A stretch of 64,000 bases of DNA from Macrolepiota albuminosa (Eukaryota; Basidiomycota; Agaricomycetes; Agaricales; Agaricaceae), in the NCBI GenBank assembly GCA_027475525.1, contig JAMWFC010000055.1, forward strand, positions 1,220,212-1,284,211, written 5' to 3'. The notes under the pieces were generated by a model. That model did not search any database. It was not told where the DNA came from and saw nothing but the letters and a program-made list of their open reading frames with translations. The translations under genes were made by a program, and so were the position numbers. This document shows positions 1 to 12,254 of this stretch, piece by piece (the first letter of the stretch is position 1; each line of letters opens with the position of its first letter).

Positions 1-90
1 AGATCGAGTGTTCACTCCACTGACGTCGGATCATGATATGGGTTTGAGTATACCAAAACGCAATAATCTACTGGACGGTCGAAGCACTGA

Positions 91-3000
91 GCTTCGCGCT
101 TAACAGCATTCACTTTGTCAAACATTCAGTGCCGTATCCGTATGTCCACATGATCTCCTAGTTAAATAAGGTCGAGGTCAGGAAAGAATGATTCAATTCA
201 ATTCACACCCTTAGTAGTAACTGGCCCGTGATAATGGAACGCTTTACGATTGGCTTCTATAACGAGTCTAACTGTTCAATGGCCGCGTAAACCGCAAGCA
301 AGTCATCAGGCCGATGCTTTACGGCCTGGAATCTACGCCACTGATCTTTTTGGGCCTCAACGGTAGAGACCAAGCGTAGTGCACGACGACCAACTTGTCT
401 AACTCTTCTCGTGCCGAACGGCGCACCTGATGGCCTCCTGCGGATCGTTGTAGCCTGAAGTTATGCATTTAGTTCTTTGTTCTGGCGGATTCGAGCCACC
501 ATTTTGCTCCCGCTTCTGATACCTTTTAACTTCAATTGCGCCTATCGATTGGTGAGTTATGACCGTTGTTTTGTGCTTTTTTGTCCACCATACCCTGAAA
601 ACAGATCAGATTAAGAAAATCACTCGGAATAAACGTTCGTCCTCAAAAGCTTTTCAAGTCGTTGAGTCTCTCATGCGCCAAAACACTTTAATTGGGCGGA
701 GTTTTCTGACGTTGAAATTTTCCAAAAAAATACCATTGTGCGTCTCAATTTCCTCGATCACCGTGTAACGAGATGACAGATGTGGGCTCGGCATCCGTTC
801 AATGCCTTTGATCGTTGCAAACGAATGGAATACGATCTTATAGGAAATAAATTGGATCACGCCTAGCAAAGATTCAGTGAGTCTCACCCGACCACATGCA
901 ACGTCAACTTGAGCCGACATCCAAGGAAAGAAGAAATGTTTTTACATAAAGATCTTGATGTGATCAAAAGCCTCTATTCGCGAGAAAAATGACGTGCCCG
1001 CTGCGATTGGCCAATTTAACGCCTCTGCCCATCCTTGCGATGCAGTAGCATACCACAGCACTTCCCGCGAGCATGACAACGATGTCTTTATTTTGCCGCA
1101 GTCATAGCTATCTGACCCAATGGGTGCATTGATTGCCAAGAAAAGGTTAATGGCTCGCGACGAATGTTTTTTCATCTTGCCTTTTTCACGCTATTAAGTC
1201 TTTCTACATTTTCCATACCATCAAAACAAGCCCATCCGACATGAAAGCTGTTCCCTGGATCTCTGGAAACTCGAGCCGTCCCCCAATTTCCCGCGTTGGG
1301 ATGGAATTTTGTGTCTCTACTGTCAAGAACTCTCCGTAACTGAGTCTATGCCCTCTTCGTTCCGTTCTTCACCAACGACTTTGTACTTCAAGCGCTCGTT
1401 GTAACAGCTGTGTATGGCCACATTCCTGACTGTGCGCAGTGCTCGCCACACCCTGTAACAACAAGTGCAAGAAATGCGGGGAAGGGTCGCCAGAAGGAGG
1501 TGGACTAAGGAGATAACAGATACCCTAAGCACAAATTCCTCAAAGATCATCTTCTCAGAAATTGGTACCTTTCTATCGGTATCTCCGACTGAAGCGGTTA
1601 TTTTACACTTGTACCGAAAAATCAACACTCGCTATAAACAATTAGCCAGTGGATTATGCGCTTAGCCTTGAAAGTTATGGCCGAATTGATAATCTTTGGA
1701 ACATCTGTGTCCGTAAGTTGATCAATCTATTCGTGTGTTGCTATGAATGAGATATACAGTATGACAGGATTTATAAATCTATTGTCCTTTCTGGAGACGT
1801 CAATATGCCACAGCCATTCTAGTTTAATCGAAGACAAGAGTAATCTAATAGATTCGCAGTTCTATTTTATTCAATTGCTGTTAAGTATGCCAATTCCAGA
1901 TCCGTGCCAAGTGCTTATACCCTGGGTTCTAACAGGTACATAGATTGATTGACGGAATGGCATTTCAGCCAGAACTTCTAGTCGAAAATATCCTCATGAT
2001 GAAAGCCGTGACCATCGAGATATGCCGGTTCCGTCTTGGTTTAAAAGGACCACAAGTCGCAATGAAAGTGGTCAGCGGTGTCAATCGTACCTGCTTCAAA
2101 CACAAAGATGAACAATTGCTATACGAGTAAGCTCAACTGCTTGGTCTGAATGCGTTCGATACTTACCAATTTGTACAGTCGCCCTCTATCTGATATTTGC
2201 AACATGCATGTCTTGTGCCGTTGGCCTTGACTTCACAGGTGCAAATTGGATTTGGACCCCAGCACGACCGAGTAATGGTCTGTACCCTGCCGGAAATGTC
2301 ACCTTCCGCAGAGATTTCACAGCCACTAATGGCAGGGTCCCCATTTCTGCCAATATTCTTATAACCACCGACAACGCCTTCACACTCTACGTCGATGGCG
2401 AACTAGTTGGCTCTGGAAATACATTCACATCTGCTCATCGCTATTGCGTACCTCTTATGAACAGTTGCAACGTCTTTGCCATCGCTGCGCAGAATACCTT
2501 GGAATCCCCAGCTGGTTTACTTGCTGCCATCCAGATCCGTTACAGTGATGGTTTTGTCGATAACATCGTCACTGACGGGGAGTGGCATGCAGTTAGCGGA
2601 ACTCCAGCTGGTTTTGAACAATGCGCATTCGATGACAGCCTCTGGCCCGCAGCTTTTGTTCAAGGCCCATATCCTACCACTACACCATGGAATGAACCAC
2701 AGTTTGCTATAACTGTTCCTCCTGAAAGCCAGGACCCCGGCCCATCTTTGCAGTCTGCTCAATGGATCTGGACCAACGAGCTTACTGGACCAGGGTCTAG
2801 CGTGCCCGTCGGCTCACGTGCTTTCCGTAAGACAGTCCTCATTCCCAACAACAAACTTGTAGTGCAAGCGAAGATTTTGATCGCCACCGACAACGCATTC
2901 ACCATTTACATCAATGGCCTTCTCGTAAGTTCCGGTGGTTCATTCACTGTTGCCAACCGTTATGTCGTAAACTTCCCTCCAACATCGCGTGTTGTCATCG

Positions 3001-3690
3001 CTGTTTATGCAACGAATGACGCAGGCCCTGCTGGCCTGTTCGCCGCTTTTGATCTTGTGACCTGCGACTGCTCTGATAACGTTTTCTTTGTCACCGACGG
3101 CTCGTGGAAGTACAACCTGCAAACCCCAGCAGGATTCATCGACATTAACTTTAACGACTCGGCATGGCCTCTGGCAGTCACTGAAGGCGGTTTCGGCGCA
3201 AGCCCCTGGGGACAAACTACTGTCTTGGCAACCAATTCCCCACAGTCACCCGCTGCCCGGCAGGGTGCGCCTGACGCACCTCCTGCAGACGTAGTCGCAT
3301 GAAGCTGAGGGCGATCTTTCCACTTTCCCTGATCTTTTTCGTGCACCCTTTGATATCGTCCAAGCTTCCTTTGTTTTGCTACTTTCATTTCCTCGAGTTT
3401 CATTTCCTCGAGTAACTCCATCCTTCCATTCCTAACGATCTTGTGGACCTAGTTGTCTATTTCCTGAGCCGTTTATGACATTGTGTGCTATATTGAAAAT
3501 TCCAACTCTAACAGAGTGGTAAAGGAAGCACTGTTGAATAGTAACTGACAAGCTACGAACCAACAAATGATTGATGAGATATCCCATGAGGAACTCATCA
3601 GATGTCTTTGCTAACTAAAAGAACTCCTGCTGCAACAGTCCCCGTTGTTTATCCAAACGAAGAATCAAATTTTTTTTCCTCTCTGCAGGA
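91..3690. repeat. Segmental duplication, copy 1 (uninterrupted)
   Basis: This roughly 3.6-kb unit carries the secreted-protein gene at 2108-3302 with about 2 kb of upstream and 0.4 kb of downstream flank. The same order of sequence recurs as 36291-37462 (matching about 91-1566) and 59096-61570 (matching about 1566-3690). Bases 91-2100 contain no convincing gene; short open frames there are not conserved between the copies. Because copy 1 is continuous across 1561-1575, it serves as the empty-site reference for the large insertion in copy 2. Bases 1-90 hold nothing recognisable. Confidence 0.85.
2108..3302 (+). CDS. Secreted protein with two tandem beta-sandwich (galactose-binding-like) domains, copy 1
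   Basis: Predicted secreted protein of 380 aa. The start is a 19-nt first exon (2108-2126), then a 52-nt GT...AG intron (2127-2178) and exon 2 (2179-3302). This split model is preferred to the internal ATG at 2208 because the joined N-terminus gives a short polar start plus a hydrophobic run (ALYLIFATC) typical of a signal peptide. Two homologous halves follow. Each opens with a WIWT motif, has TDNAFT(L/I)Y(V/I)(D/N)G in the middle and closes with PAGF...FDSxWP. This pattern resembles the jelly-roll N-terminal domains of bacterial-type rhamnosidases and carbohydrate-binding lectins, so sugar binding is an inference. No catalytic motif was seen. The C-terminus is Pro/Ala rich. A near-identical paralogue lies at 59963-61154. 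Confidence 0.8.
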
Positions 3691-3900
3691 TGTTAGAATG
3701 GTGAGGATGTGACGATGTGAAGGGAATGTGATGGTGTGAAGGAGACGCGGCTAACCCACTACGTGACAATGTGAAGAGTACCGTGTGCGCTCTGGCCAGG
3801 AACATTGAGCCACAGGCTGCTTTGTCTACAGTATGCATATGTATATTGGAACTAATCACAACCATGCCCTCAGTCTCGTTTATACGTTTCTGAGGGCACG
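3691..3900. other. Non-coding spacer with a 9-bp perfect hairpin
   Basis: No gene is visible. TGCCCTCAG (3865-3873) and CTGAGGGCA (3890-3898) form a perfect 9-bp stem with a 16-base loop, ending two bases before the first terminal-inverted-repeat element. The stem shares the GCCCTC core with that element's end, so it could be a remnant of a related terminus. Confidence 0.4.
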
Positions 3901-4480
3901 GTTGCCCTCCAGGACCAGGTCAAGCTTTCAGCGTAAATTAAGCGGATCGTTCATATATCACGAAAGAAGTTGCCATTTTGAGGGGTGACTGGGGTATCTG
4001 GCACCCCGTTACATTCGAAATAAGCATCCAGTAAATAATATTAACTGAATTTTTATTTTTTTATTTTTATTTTTTATTTTTTTTTGAGAGGAGCATTACC
4101 ATTTTGGTAACACTATCGGCAACCAACAACTTTGCCCAATTTGTGGTTAGTCCTTCGTTATTTGTCTGTTTTGAGCCGTCCACCCTTAGAAAATGCATTA
4201 TGCACACTCCTGTTATGTGGGAGTCTGTGCTTATCCATTGGGGGAGTGCATGTAACTCAGAAAACACGGAGACTACACTTGCCAACTGAATATGTGGGAG
4301 TCTGTGCTTATCCATTGGGGGAGTGCATGTAACTCAGAAAACACGGAGACTACACTTGCCAACTGAAACTAATATATTAGGTGTGTCTGTGACATGGTGA
4401 CATGTAACTTAGTAAAAGGACCCCATCAGCTAAAGTTTGGCTTGCTCGGTAAAGATTTTGACCTGGTCCTAGAGGACAAC
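3901..4480. mobile_element. TIR element A (MITE-like)
   Basis: The left end (3901-3923, starting GTTGCCCTCCAGGACCAGG) is inverted at the right end (4458-4480) with 21 of 23 positions matching. No coding capacity is evident. The interior shares several blocks with element B, for example around 3975-4020 versus 4570-4610. A 77-bp direct duplication at 4214-4367 inflates its apparent length. The superfamily is not recognisable from the ends, and no target-site duplication could be fixed. Confidence 0.6.
4214..4367. repeat. 77-bp perfect direct duplication in element A
   Basis: Bases 4214-4290 are repeated immediately at 4291-4367 with no mismatch seen. Element B has no such repeat. Confidence 0.9.
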
Positions 4481-4885
4481 CCATATCTCCAGGACCAGGT
4501 CAAAATTTCAGTGTAAATTAAGCATGGATTGCTCATATATCATGGAAGAAGATGAGCCTATCAGCCATTTTGAGGGGTGACTGGGGTATCTGGCACCCCG
4601 TTACATTTGTATTGCTCATACCTCCAGTAAATAATATTAATTGAAGTTGATGTGAGACTTGGGATTTCCCAGGCACATGATCAGTTTTTAGCAGAAACCC
4701 GGGCACATGATTAGTTTTTTGGCAGAAAGCCACCCTAAAGTTAAACGTTAATGGAAATATATTGGTTTGAAAACTAAGATATTAGTTTTGTGTGTGACAT
4801 GGTAACATGTAACTTAGAAAAAGGACCCCATCAGCTTGTGTTTGGCTTGCTTGGTCGAAAGTTTGACCTGGTCCTGGAGGGCAAC
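4481..4885. mobile_element. TIR element B (MITE-like), abutting element A
   Basis: The right end (4863-4885) is a perfect 23-base inverse of the left end of element A. The left end (4487-4503) matches 17 of those bases and lacks the outermost six. It sits head-to-tail directly after element A. Non-coding. Confidence 0.55.
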
Positions 4886-5194
4886 CATAGAGGGTAGGTT
4901 GCATAGCTACACTCACACTTACATAACTGACTAATTGCTTTGGGCTGTTGCTAGCACGGCATGTCCGATATCTATCTGTTGCAAAGTTGACCACTTATTT
5001 TTTTTTTCTTCTTTCTTTTACTCAGACATGTATGCATGTATATTCATCTATACATTTACAGTTAAATGTTTATGGAAATATATGTGGTTTGAAAATTAAT
5101 ATATTAGTTTTGTGTGTGACATGGTGACATATAACTTAAAAAAAGGACCCCGTTGTGACATCTTTGACAGCTGCTCGATTGGAAGTTTGGCTTG
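4886..5194. mobile_element. Left fragment of TIR element C, interrupted by the copia insertion
   Basis: Bases 5060-5194 resemble the 3' third of elements A and B (for example around 4745-4850). The homology stops at GCTTG (5190-5194) and resumes after the copia element at 36250, where GCTTG is repeated. No left terminus for this copy was found in 4886-5060, which holds no recognisable feature. Confidence 0.6.
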
Positions 5195-5439
5195 TGTGAG
5201 ACCTAGAAAAACAGGAGAGCTATAGAACTATAGAACAGGAAAAAGAACAAATACTATGCATAACCATTAATTAGTATCAGATTGTGATAAAGGACAAAGT
5301 AGAGAAGGAAGAATAACTTACAGCCTCAGTATGTGTGTCATATAATCGAGAAGCAACTGAGGTGCAAGTAAAAGCCGTGACCAATTAAATACCAGTTTAC
5401 ACGTGATGAATGAAGAAGAGCAGACCCTAAAGTACAACA
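5195..5439 (-). repeat. Copia 3' LTR (left)
   Basis: 245 bp, TG...CA bounded. It lacks the 76-base extra segment present in the right LTR. A purine-rich stretch on the minus strand (GATGGGGTTG, 5440-5449) abuts its inner edge and is the likely polypurine tract. Confidence 0.85.
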
Positions 5440-5655
5440 CAACCCCATCTGCAAAAAATGGAACGAGAAAACATGTTTTTTTTTTTTTTTTTTTTTTTTA
5501 AGAATAGATCAGTGTCAGCGGTGATGAAGAACATGAGGCAAGGACTTCATCATGATATCAGCAACCATATCATTGGTAGAAGCCCAGATGGGTTCAAAAG
5601 AACCAGATTGTATGTGCTCACAGATAAAATGAAAATGAATGTCGATATGCTTTGA

Positions 5656-8031
5656 TCAGGATGACGTGACTTCAGAAGTGGATATGTTGATCACACTTTT
5701 GTTGTTGCAGAGAATTGGGAATGGAGTTGGAGCAGGTAGGCAAAGTGAACGTAAAAGTTGACGGATCCACAAACCCTCTCGTAATGCGTGAGTCAATGAC
5801 ATATATTCAGCCTCTGTTGAGGACAAAGCAACTGTACGCTGCCTGACAGCCGACCAAGAGATGAGACTAGAGAACATGAAAAAAGCATAGCCCGAGACAC
5901 TGCGGCAAGACTCAGGGTCAGAGGCCCAGTTGGCATCCATGAACGCACCCCCGGTTGGAATGTGAAGGCAAAACGGCAAAACTTTGTCAGAAGAGGAGAA
6001 GTTATATTCGAGAGCAAGGTCAATAGATCTGGCAAGATATTGAAGTACCCCTTTTGCAGCCAGAAGGTGCGCTCTTGAAGGATTTGTGTTATACTGGCCA
6101 AGGTTCATGGCGGTGAATGCAAGGTCAGGGCGAGTACAAAGACTTAGATATAGTATCAAACCAACTAAATGTTGATAGTGGACCATGATGTTGGCATCCA
6201 TAACATCAGAGATAGAGTTAGGAGGAGGATCAGGTAAGGAATGTAAGGGAGAATGCAGAGACACTTGCATGGCCCTGGCGTCCAACAAATTGTAGGAACT
6301 GAGAAGATCAGTAATGAAGCCCTTCTGCGAGAGCCACAACTTCTTCATGGATCTATCTCTCTCAACTCGAATACCCAGATATAAGGTGGTGGGACCAGCA
6401 TCCATGACTTCAAATTGTTTGTTCAGCTTGCGAATAAGCCATTCATATAGAGGAATGGAATTAGTCACATTTAGACCATCATCAACATGGAGACAGATGA
6501 TGATTAAAAGATCCAAGCCGTCAGCTGGCATGGAAATAGTAGGATTGGGAGGTGTTGAGAAATAACCAACAAAGACAGCATGATCAACTTTGCATCGAGA
6601 TAGTCCTAAGTCAGACAAGATGCGACAAATCAATTCATACCATTCATGAGAAGATTGCTTTAGTTCATACAGTGCACAAAGAAGACGGTATGTTGTTGAC
6701 TTGTCGTGCTCTGGAAAACCAGGAATTTGCCTGCAGTAAACCTCATGTGAAAGGGGTGCGTTAAGGAAGGCAGTTTTTACGTTGAATGTGAAGAGATGCA
6801 GGTCATGGTGAGCTGCATAAGCAAATAAGAGGTGGATACTTGTCATCCTGGCAACCAGGGCATAGGTAGTTCCATAGTCTTCTGGACGTTGACTAAATCC
6901 CTGGGCAACCAGACGTGCCTTTTCACAACCACGTAAAATTGAATCCTCAGGATCAAGTTTGTAGGCAAAGACCCAATGGACTCCAATCGAGCAACGACCT
7001 GGCGGAAGAGGTGCAACTTCAAAAACACCGTTGCTGTGCAGACTATCCATCTCACACTGCATTGCAGCCAGCCAAACATCTGCGTCAGGTCGATGAATGG
7101 CCTCATTGTAGTTTTCAGGTGGTTTTGATAAATCAAACAATTTGGGAGAACACAAAGGGAGAGGATCCGGACCATGAGCCAGGTAGGCTTTGAAATCCAA
7201 TATATTGGCAAATTCAATTTGAGCTGTGTCATCGAAATCAGTAGAATAAGATTCAGAATCCAAAAGACTCGCAAAATTCAATATAGTGAGAGAACTTTGA
7301 TCAGGGAGAATATGGCATGCATCTTGGTTTGCCCATCAACGAACTAAACAAGCATTGCGTGCAGCGAGTTCTTCAGCATGTGCCTTCCCTTTCACTGTTT
7401 GGATGATGTTTTGATGGGGACGATTGGGAGGATCAAGAATTGGAGTCAGAGAAGGAGATAGAGGGAAAGCATGTGAGGAGGAAGAGTAAGGATGTGGAGA
7501 ATCAGGAGGAATTGAAGACGGATGAGGTAGTGGGAGAGATGGAGGAGAAGAAGATATGGTGGGAGGAGTAGAATGCAGTCTCAAAGAAGGGGATCGATGA
7601 ACTTGGTGAGGGTGAAGACGACCAGGCGTAGTTTCATCAAATATGACATTGCAAGAGAAAAAATATGTTCCGTTGAGGTCACGAACCCTGTAGCCTAGCC
7701 TATGTTCATCGTAGCTGACAAAAATTGCTTCAAATTGATGAGGAGAACCTTTAGTTCTTGTCTTATTTGGATGTAATACAAAGCAACGGCAACTCCAAAC
7801 CCGAAGATGTGACAGGTCTGGTTTCCTGCCTTCCATGATTGAGTATGGAGTATCAAGAGTGGGAAGCATTGAAGTAGGCAAACGATTTTGGAGATATTGA
7901 GCTGTGAGTATGGCATCACCAAGAAAGAATAGCGGAAGACCAGCCCACGCCATTAGCGATTGAGCAGTATTCTCAATGGTGCAAATATAATGTTCTGCCT
8001 TTCCATTTTGCTGATGTGCATATGGAGCCGT
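5656..8031 (-). pseudogene. Copia pol: integrase C-terminal half, reverse transcriptase, RNase H
   Basis: Read on the minus strand from 8031. The integrase continues across the solo-LTR insertion, giving TAPYAHQQNGKAE with the likely catalytic Glu, and is followed by the core-to-C-terminal region (7336-7953). One in-frame TGA near 7335 separates this from reverse transcriptase and RNase H (5656-7281). The RT has the copia signatures FNVKTAFLNAPL and LHVDDGL, so the usual YVDD is HVDD here. The RNase H region has the SVSGYAFF and ALSSTEAEYMSL motifs typical of copia. A Ser/Pro-rich linker (about 7400-7600) lies between integrase and RT, as is common in the family. It is a relic, since gag and the integrase are disrupted upstream. 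Confidence 0.85.
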
Positions 8032-9045
8032 TGATAGGACCCCATACAGGATCAGCGCATCAACGGCAGGCTACGGCAACACAGCACAGGCTCAGGATAC
8101 CTTAGCACACGCTAATTAACCAATTTTGGCAATATTTGATGGCTGCGCATGGCAAGAAGCAGATCCGATCAATGATAGCGCTGACGGCAGACAGAATGAC
8201 AACTGACAGATGGCATCAGTCACTGACAACAGCGCTTAGCGAGAAGCCTGATGATCTATCAAAAACTGAAGAATGACAACTGACAGATGGCATCAGTCAC
8301 TGACAACAGCGCTTAGCGAGAAGCCTGATGATCTATCAAAAACTGATGGACAGCTTAGCATTTGACCTTGGCGTCTGACACCGCTTAGCGCCTTGATCTG
8401 GCGCCTGACATCGCTTAGATGCTCTGACAGACAGAAGGGTGATGGATTGATGGTTTAGCTTCGTGATCTGCTGCCTGGCGTCGCTAAGGTTCTTGAATGG
8501 ATGGTAGGAATCTGAAACCGTTGGAGCTACCCCTATGAAATTTTCTAGTTTACTGCACTTTGGCAATGGTTGGTCACTAGCAACGGTGAACTCCTTGTAG
8601 TATATAAAGTACTTACCGACTTGTACATACATCATCGAATAATAGACCAGAGTTTCCTACTCCCCTTTCTTCAGTCTCCCTTACGCTCGAGATTTCATTT
8701 ATGGTCGGCAACGTCGAACTCATCAGCAGTTGCAGACTATCGCTAGCCCCCGATCTATTCATGCCTTGCAGCTACGGCAGGCATTTACGACGCTTAGACT
8801 TTGCTAAGCTTACTGTGTTCTTGCTGTTGATATTGCTGTGTGCACTTAACGCTCCCTTTATAGGCGCTTTACCTTAGCGCTTTACACTTGCCGACTTCCC
8901 TTACCGACTTTTTCCCATTTTCATGGGCGCGTTCTCTGGGACCTGCCCGGGACTCCTCATATCACTTATAGCGCGCCCAACGCAAGCTTTTGGTACGGTA
9001 ACACTATAGTAATATTTGTTGCTGACCAAACTTTGGGCGTCATCA
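8032..9045 (-). mobile_element. Solo LTR of the younger gypsy family, in opposite orientation to its full copy's LTRs
   Basis: Starts TGATAGGACC and ends GCGTCATCA, the reverse complement of the LTRs at 23325-24276 and 34112-35140. It is flanked by a 4-bp target duplication CCGT (8028-8031 and 9046-9049), the same duplication length as the full copy. It sits inside the copia integrase. No internal sequence remains, as expected after LTR-LTR recombination. Confidence 0.9.
8193..8346. repeat. 77-bp perfect direct duplication in the solo LTR
   Basis: Bases 8193-8269 recur at 8270-8346. The corresponding part of the 23325-24276 LTR has a single copy. Confidence 0.85.
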
Positions 9046-10246
9046 CCGTGGTTTGATGGGTTATACCCCTAGATTTGATGTAGGCTTGAAAAGGACCTTC
9101 AATGAACTCTTTTGCATTATCTGAGCAAATAGCTTTAATCAAATTTCCGGATTTAAGTTGCCAGCTTGCTTCAACACGTTTGAAATGGTCTAGCACCTGC
9201 GTCCGTGAAGAGAAAAGAGCTATACTGCCATAATTCAAATAATCATCGAGTAGTGAATGAAAAGAATTTGTGCATCCATTTGAAAATAATGCTGGGAAAG
9301 GGCCACAGGAGTCCATGTGTATGAGTTCACATACTTGAGTTGCTCGGTGATGTAAATTGTCATATGGATGAGCTGGACGTTTGCCAAGGATGCATGGAAT
9401 ACACCTATCATCCGTGAAAGAACCAACATACTCAACCCCAGTGGCATAGTTCTTTGTAAGAATTTCCCATGTAGCCTCCTGTCCCAAGTGACCGAACTGA
9501 TGGTGCCAGATGTTTGGAGTTACAGAGATAGGGAAAGAAGTGGGGGATGAGATTGGAGCTGTCATTGCAGCAAGAGAAATGTCTTCAGCAGGCAAAACAA
9601 AATCGCAAAAAAGGAAAGAAAGGCGTTGATGTACAGTGGCCTTCAGAGAATGTCCTTGAAGCTGTTTCGAAGATGATGGGAAGAAAATCAAGGTCGAATC
9701 TTTTTCAAAAATTAATTTTAAATTATTTTCGACCATGGAGCTGACTGAAAGAAGATTAATGGGAATATGAGGGGAATGAAGGCAATCTTTTAGTGAGATG
9801 ATGACATTTGTGCCATTGACGTGGGCACGAAAATAAGCCTTGCCCTGACCAAGGGTTTCTAACGTGCCACAGTTCGCAGTCCTAACCAGGGTAGCTCCAG
9901 AAGGATTGTATGTCCAGAACAAGGAGCGGTCCTGGAGAATATGAATAGTACAACCTGAGTCCAGTAGAGCGTTGAAACGGTTTGAGAATGAAAACAGCAC
10001 TTGCGGTGATGTGGACTGAAAGAAGTCGGAATAAGGAGAACTTGGATACTCATGATGCGATGCAGCATAGGCAGTCAAATGAATGTCATTGTTGTTGTCT
10101 GCTTGGAATACATTTAAATCTTCAACGTCATCAAAAAAAGGTATGGTGTGGGAAGGCACTCTGTATCTGTAACTGCAATGTTTGACTTGAGACATAACCG
10201 AGGGTTGTCCTGATGATTCTCCATTCCACCTTCTTTTGACCAGCAT
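9046..10246 (-). pseudogene. Copia pol: protease and integrase N-terminal half
   Basis: The aspartic protease motif is LLDSGCTIHIL (near 9970). The integrase zinc-binding region follows: WHHQFGHLGQ and, downstream, CIPC. The integrase core contributes IHMDSCGPFP and CSDNAKEF, which contain the first two catalytic Asp residues. The frame runs into the solo LTR at 9045; the third acidic residue lies beyond it, at about 8000. This stretch is open for about 400 codons, better preserved than gag. Confidence 0.85.
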
Positions 10247-11047
10247 TTATTGATAGTATGACTGTTCATGTTGCAATTCATACACTGGATTTGAGGACGG
10301 TTCAAAGTTGGATCAGGAGAATTTGGGGCGTTTGAATTTTCATTTGGTGACGATTGTGCAGGAGAGATATTAGAAGACAAGGTGGAGGGCAGTATGTGTG
10401 GGCGATTTGACATGTTAATGCAATGTTGATCAGCCGCAATGTTGAGAACCCAGGTAGCCAATAGGTCAAAATTGTAAAGACCTTCAGGACCAGCCATTTC
10501 CCACAAACGTCACACTTCCTCTTTAAGTATACTCCAAGCATCACTTTGAGTTGGTAGTCCATCAACAAACTTCTGAATGTGCTGCCACGGAGTGAAATCT
10601 CATGGAGTTCCTGCTAATTGATGAACCGCAGTACGCCACTGTTGTACATATGTAGTGACTGAGTTATGAGACACTCAAAGGTCAAAGACTTTTGCTTTTG
10701 TGAATTCTGCAGCAGATGCACTCCCTATACCAAAACACTCTCAAAGAAAAAATAAGAGATCACACACCGTGCGAATAGGAAGGTCATACGGATCCCCACG
10801 TTTGGGCAGCAGAGAGTCTTGAATGTTCAAAGATAAATGGCCAAACAGGCAGTGTTCTGCAATGTCATCATTATGCCAAAAAACACGGTACGCCTCAGCC
10901 TCTTCTGGAGTAGAGTCAAAGTCATAATGAGGAGGAAGAGCAACACGACATGTTGGATCACGAAGGTCACCAACTCTGAGAATCTTGCAAATATGTTCTC
11001 GGAGTCTGATACTCGTGATGATATGGGTGACCGTGGATTCCCATAAT
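10114..11047 (-). pseudogene. Copia gag core and CCHC zinc knuckle (native orientation)
   Basis: On the minus strand the UBN2-like gag core (about 10620-11047) leads into a tail with IQCMNCNMNSHTINKCW, a CX2CX4HX4C-type knuckle near 10240. Several stops interrupt it. The Ser/Pro/His-rich part expected before the core is not present in this orientation; it occurs inverted at 11048-11585. Confidence 0.7.
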
Positions 11048-12005
11048 CTGTCCCTCCTTCTCCTTCAATTCCTGTCTTTCACAAACAACAGATATTTTCT
11101 CCACCCCCTCAACATCAGAATCATTTCCCAAATTCCCATTCTTCTTTTACTTCTCATCATGGTATTCCTGATATGAACTTTCACCCTAATTCCATCTGTC
11201 CAGAAGATATTCGTTCTTCTCCATGTCCTACACCAATTTCTCCACATAATATTCATTTGCCCCCTTCCAGAACTCATTCCTCTTCTTCTGCTTATTCTGA
11301 TTTAAGTTACGTCACTTCTCCGAACAACAATCCCTCTGATACTGAATTTCCCACTCAACACCGTTCTTTTTCTTCTCATATGCATTGTTTTCCTACTCAA
11401 AATCACACTTCTCATTTCTCTTACCAGCGTCCTCAACATTTCCAGTCTCAACTTGCACAGCATTCTTTATCTGATCTTCACATTACTCCCATTACTTCTT
11501 GACCCGCTGAGGTTCCCCTTGGTGATGCAAAACTTCCTTCCTTAGCTACCATACTTATTCTTTGCTCCGCTACAGAGTGGGTGTCATGGGAATCCGCGGT
11601 CACCCGTATCATCACAAGTATTGGACTCCGAGGACATATTTGCAAGATTCCCAGAGTTGGTGACCTTTGTGATCCAACATGTCATGTTGCTCTTTCTCCT
11701 CATTATGACTTCGACTCTACTCTAGAAGAGGCTGAGGCGTACCGTGTTTTTTGGCATAACGATGACATTGCGGAACACTGCCTGGTTGGCCATTTATCTT
11801 CGGACATTCAAGACTCTCTGCCGCCCAAACGTGGGGATCCGTATGACCTTCCCATTCGCATGGCACATGATCTCTTATTTTTTCTTTGAGAGCGTTTCGG
11901 TATAGGGAGTGCATCCGCCACAGAATTCACAAAAGCAAAAGTCTTTGACCTTCGAGCAACTTATAACTCGGTCACTACATATGTACAACAGTGGCATACT
12001 GCGGT
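10625..12005. repeat. Inverted duplication of copia gag, 420-bp arms and 541-bp spacer
   Basis: The arms 10625-11044 and 11586-12005 are reverse complements along their whole equal length, at roughly 85-90% identity by eye. Many differences are C/T or G/A at CpG sites. The spacer holds the Ser/Pro/His-rich N-terminal portion of gag on the plus strand. A transcript through this region could fold into a long hairpin. Confidence 0.8.
11048..12005 (+). pseudogene. Inverted copy of copia gag (plus strand)
   Basis: The plus strand reads a Ser/Pro/His-rich N-terminal stretch (11173-11502), one TGA, then the gag core including ATILILCSATEWVSWESAV and the segment at 11581-11889. After one further stop comes TYNSVTTYVQQWHTAVG, the typical end of the core. 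It has fewer stops than the native-orientation copy. Confidence 0.7.
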
Positions 12006-12071
12006 GGGCTGGCCTACAAGGAGAAGGAGCATGAAATGAAGGGAAACGTGCTGATTGTGGATGATTCAGAT

Positions 12072-12254
12072 TGAAACAAAGTCAAGTATAGTTTAGCCTT
12101 ACAGTCACACTAACAGAACCAGATCGATGGTCGATTCTAGTACTACAAAGTATGACAGTAAAATTACATAAGGCAGCCAGCATGTATGTAAAGTAATAAT
12201 AATTAATTAATATAATTGTATATTAATTAGCTAACTATAATACAATATGTTACA
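12072..12254 (-). repeat. Gypsy 1 3' LTR (left)
   Basis: 183 bp. It lacks one arm of the palindrome found in the right LTR (GGCTGCCTTA...TAAGGCAGCC), accounting for the 9-base length difference once the 77-bp repeat in the right LTR is discounted. Confidence 0.85.

Noticed and set aside
559..1943. Several open frames of 60-100 codons upstream of the first secreted gene
   Set aside because: They are not conserved in frame with the homologous segment 36700-37462 and 59100-59400, and lack codon bias.
1945..2130. 61-codon frame before the secreted gene
   Set aside because: Its end overlaps the 19-nt signal exon in another frame; it is disrupted in the 59385-59690 copy.
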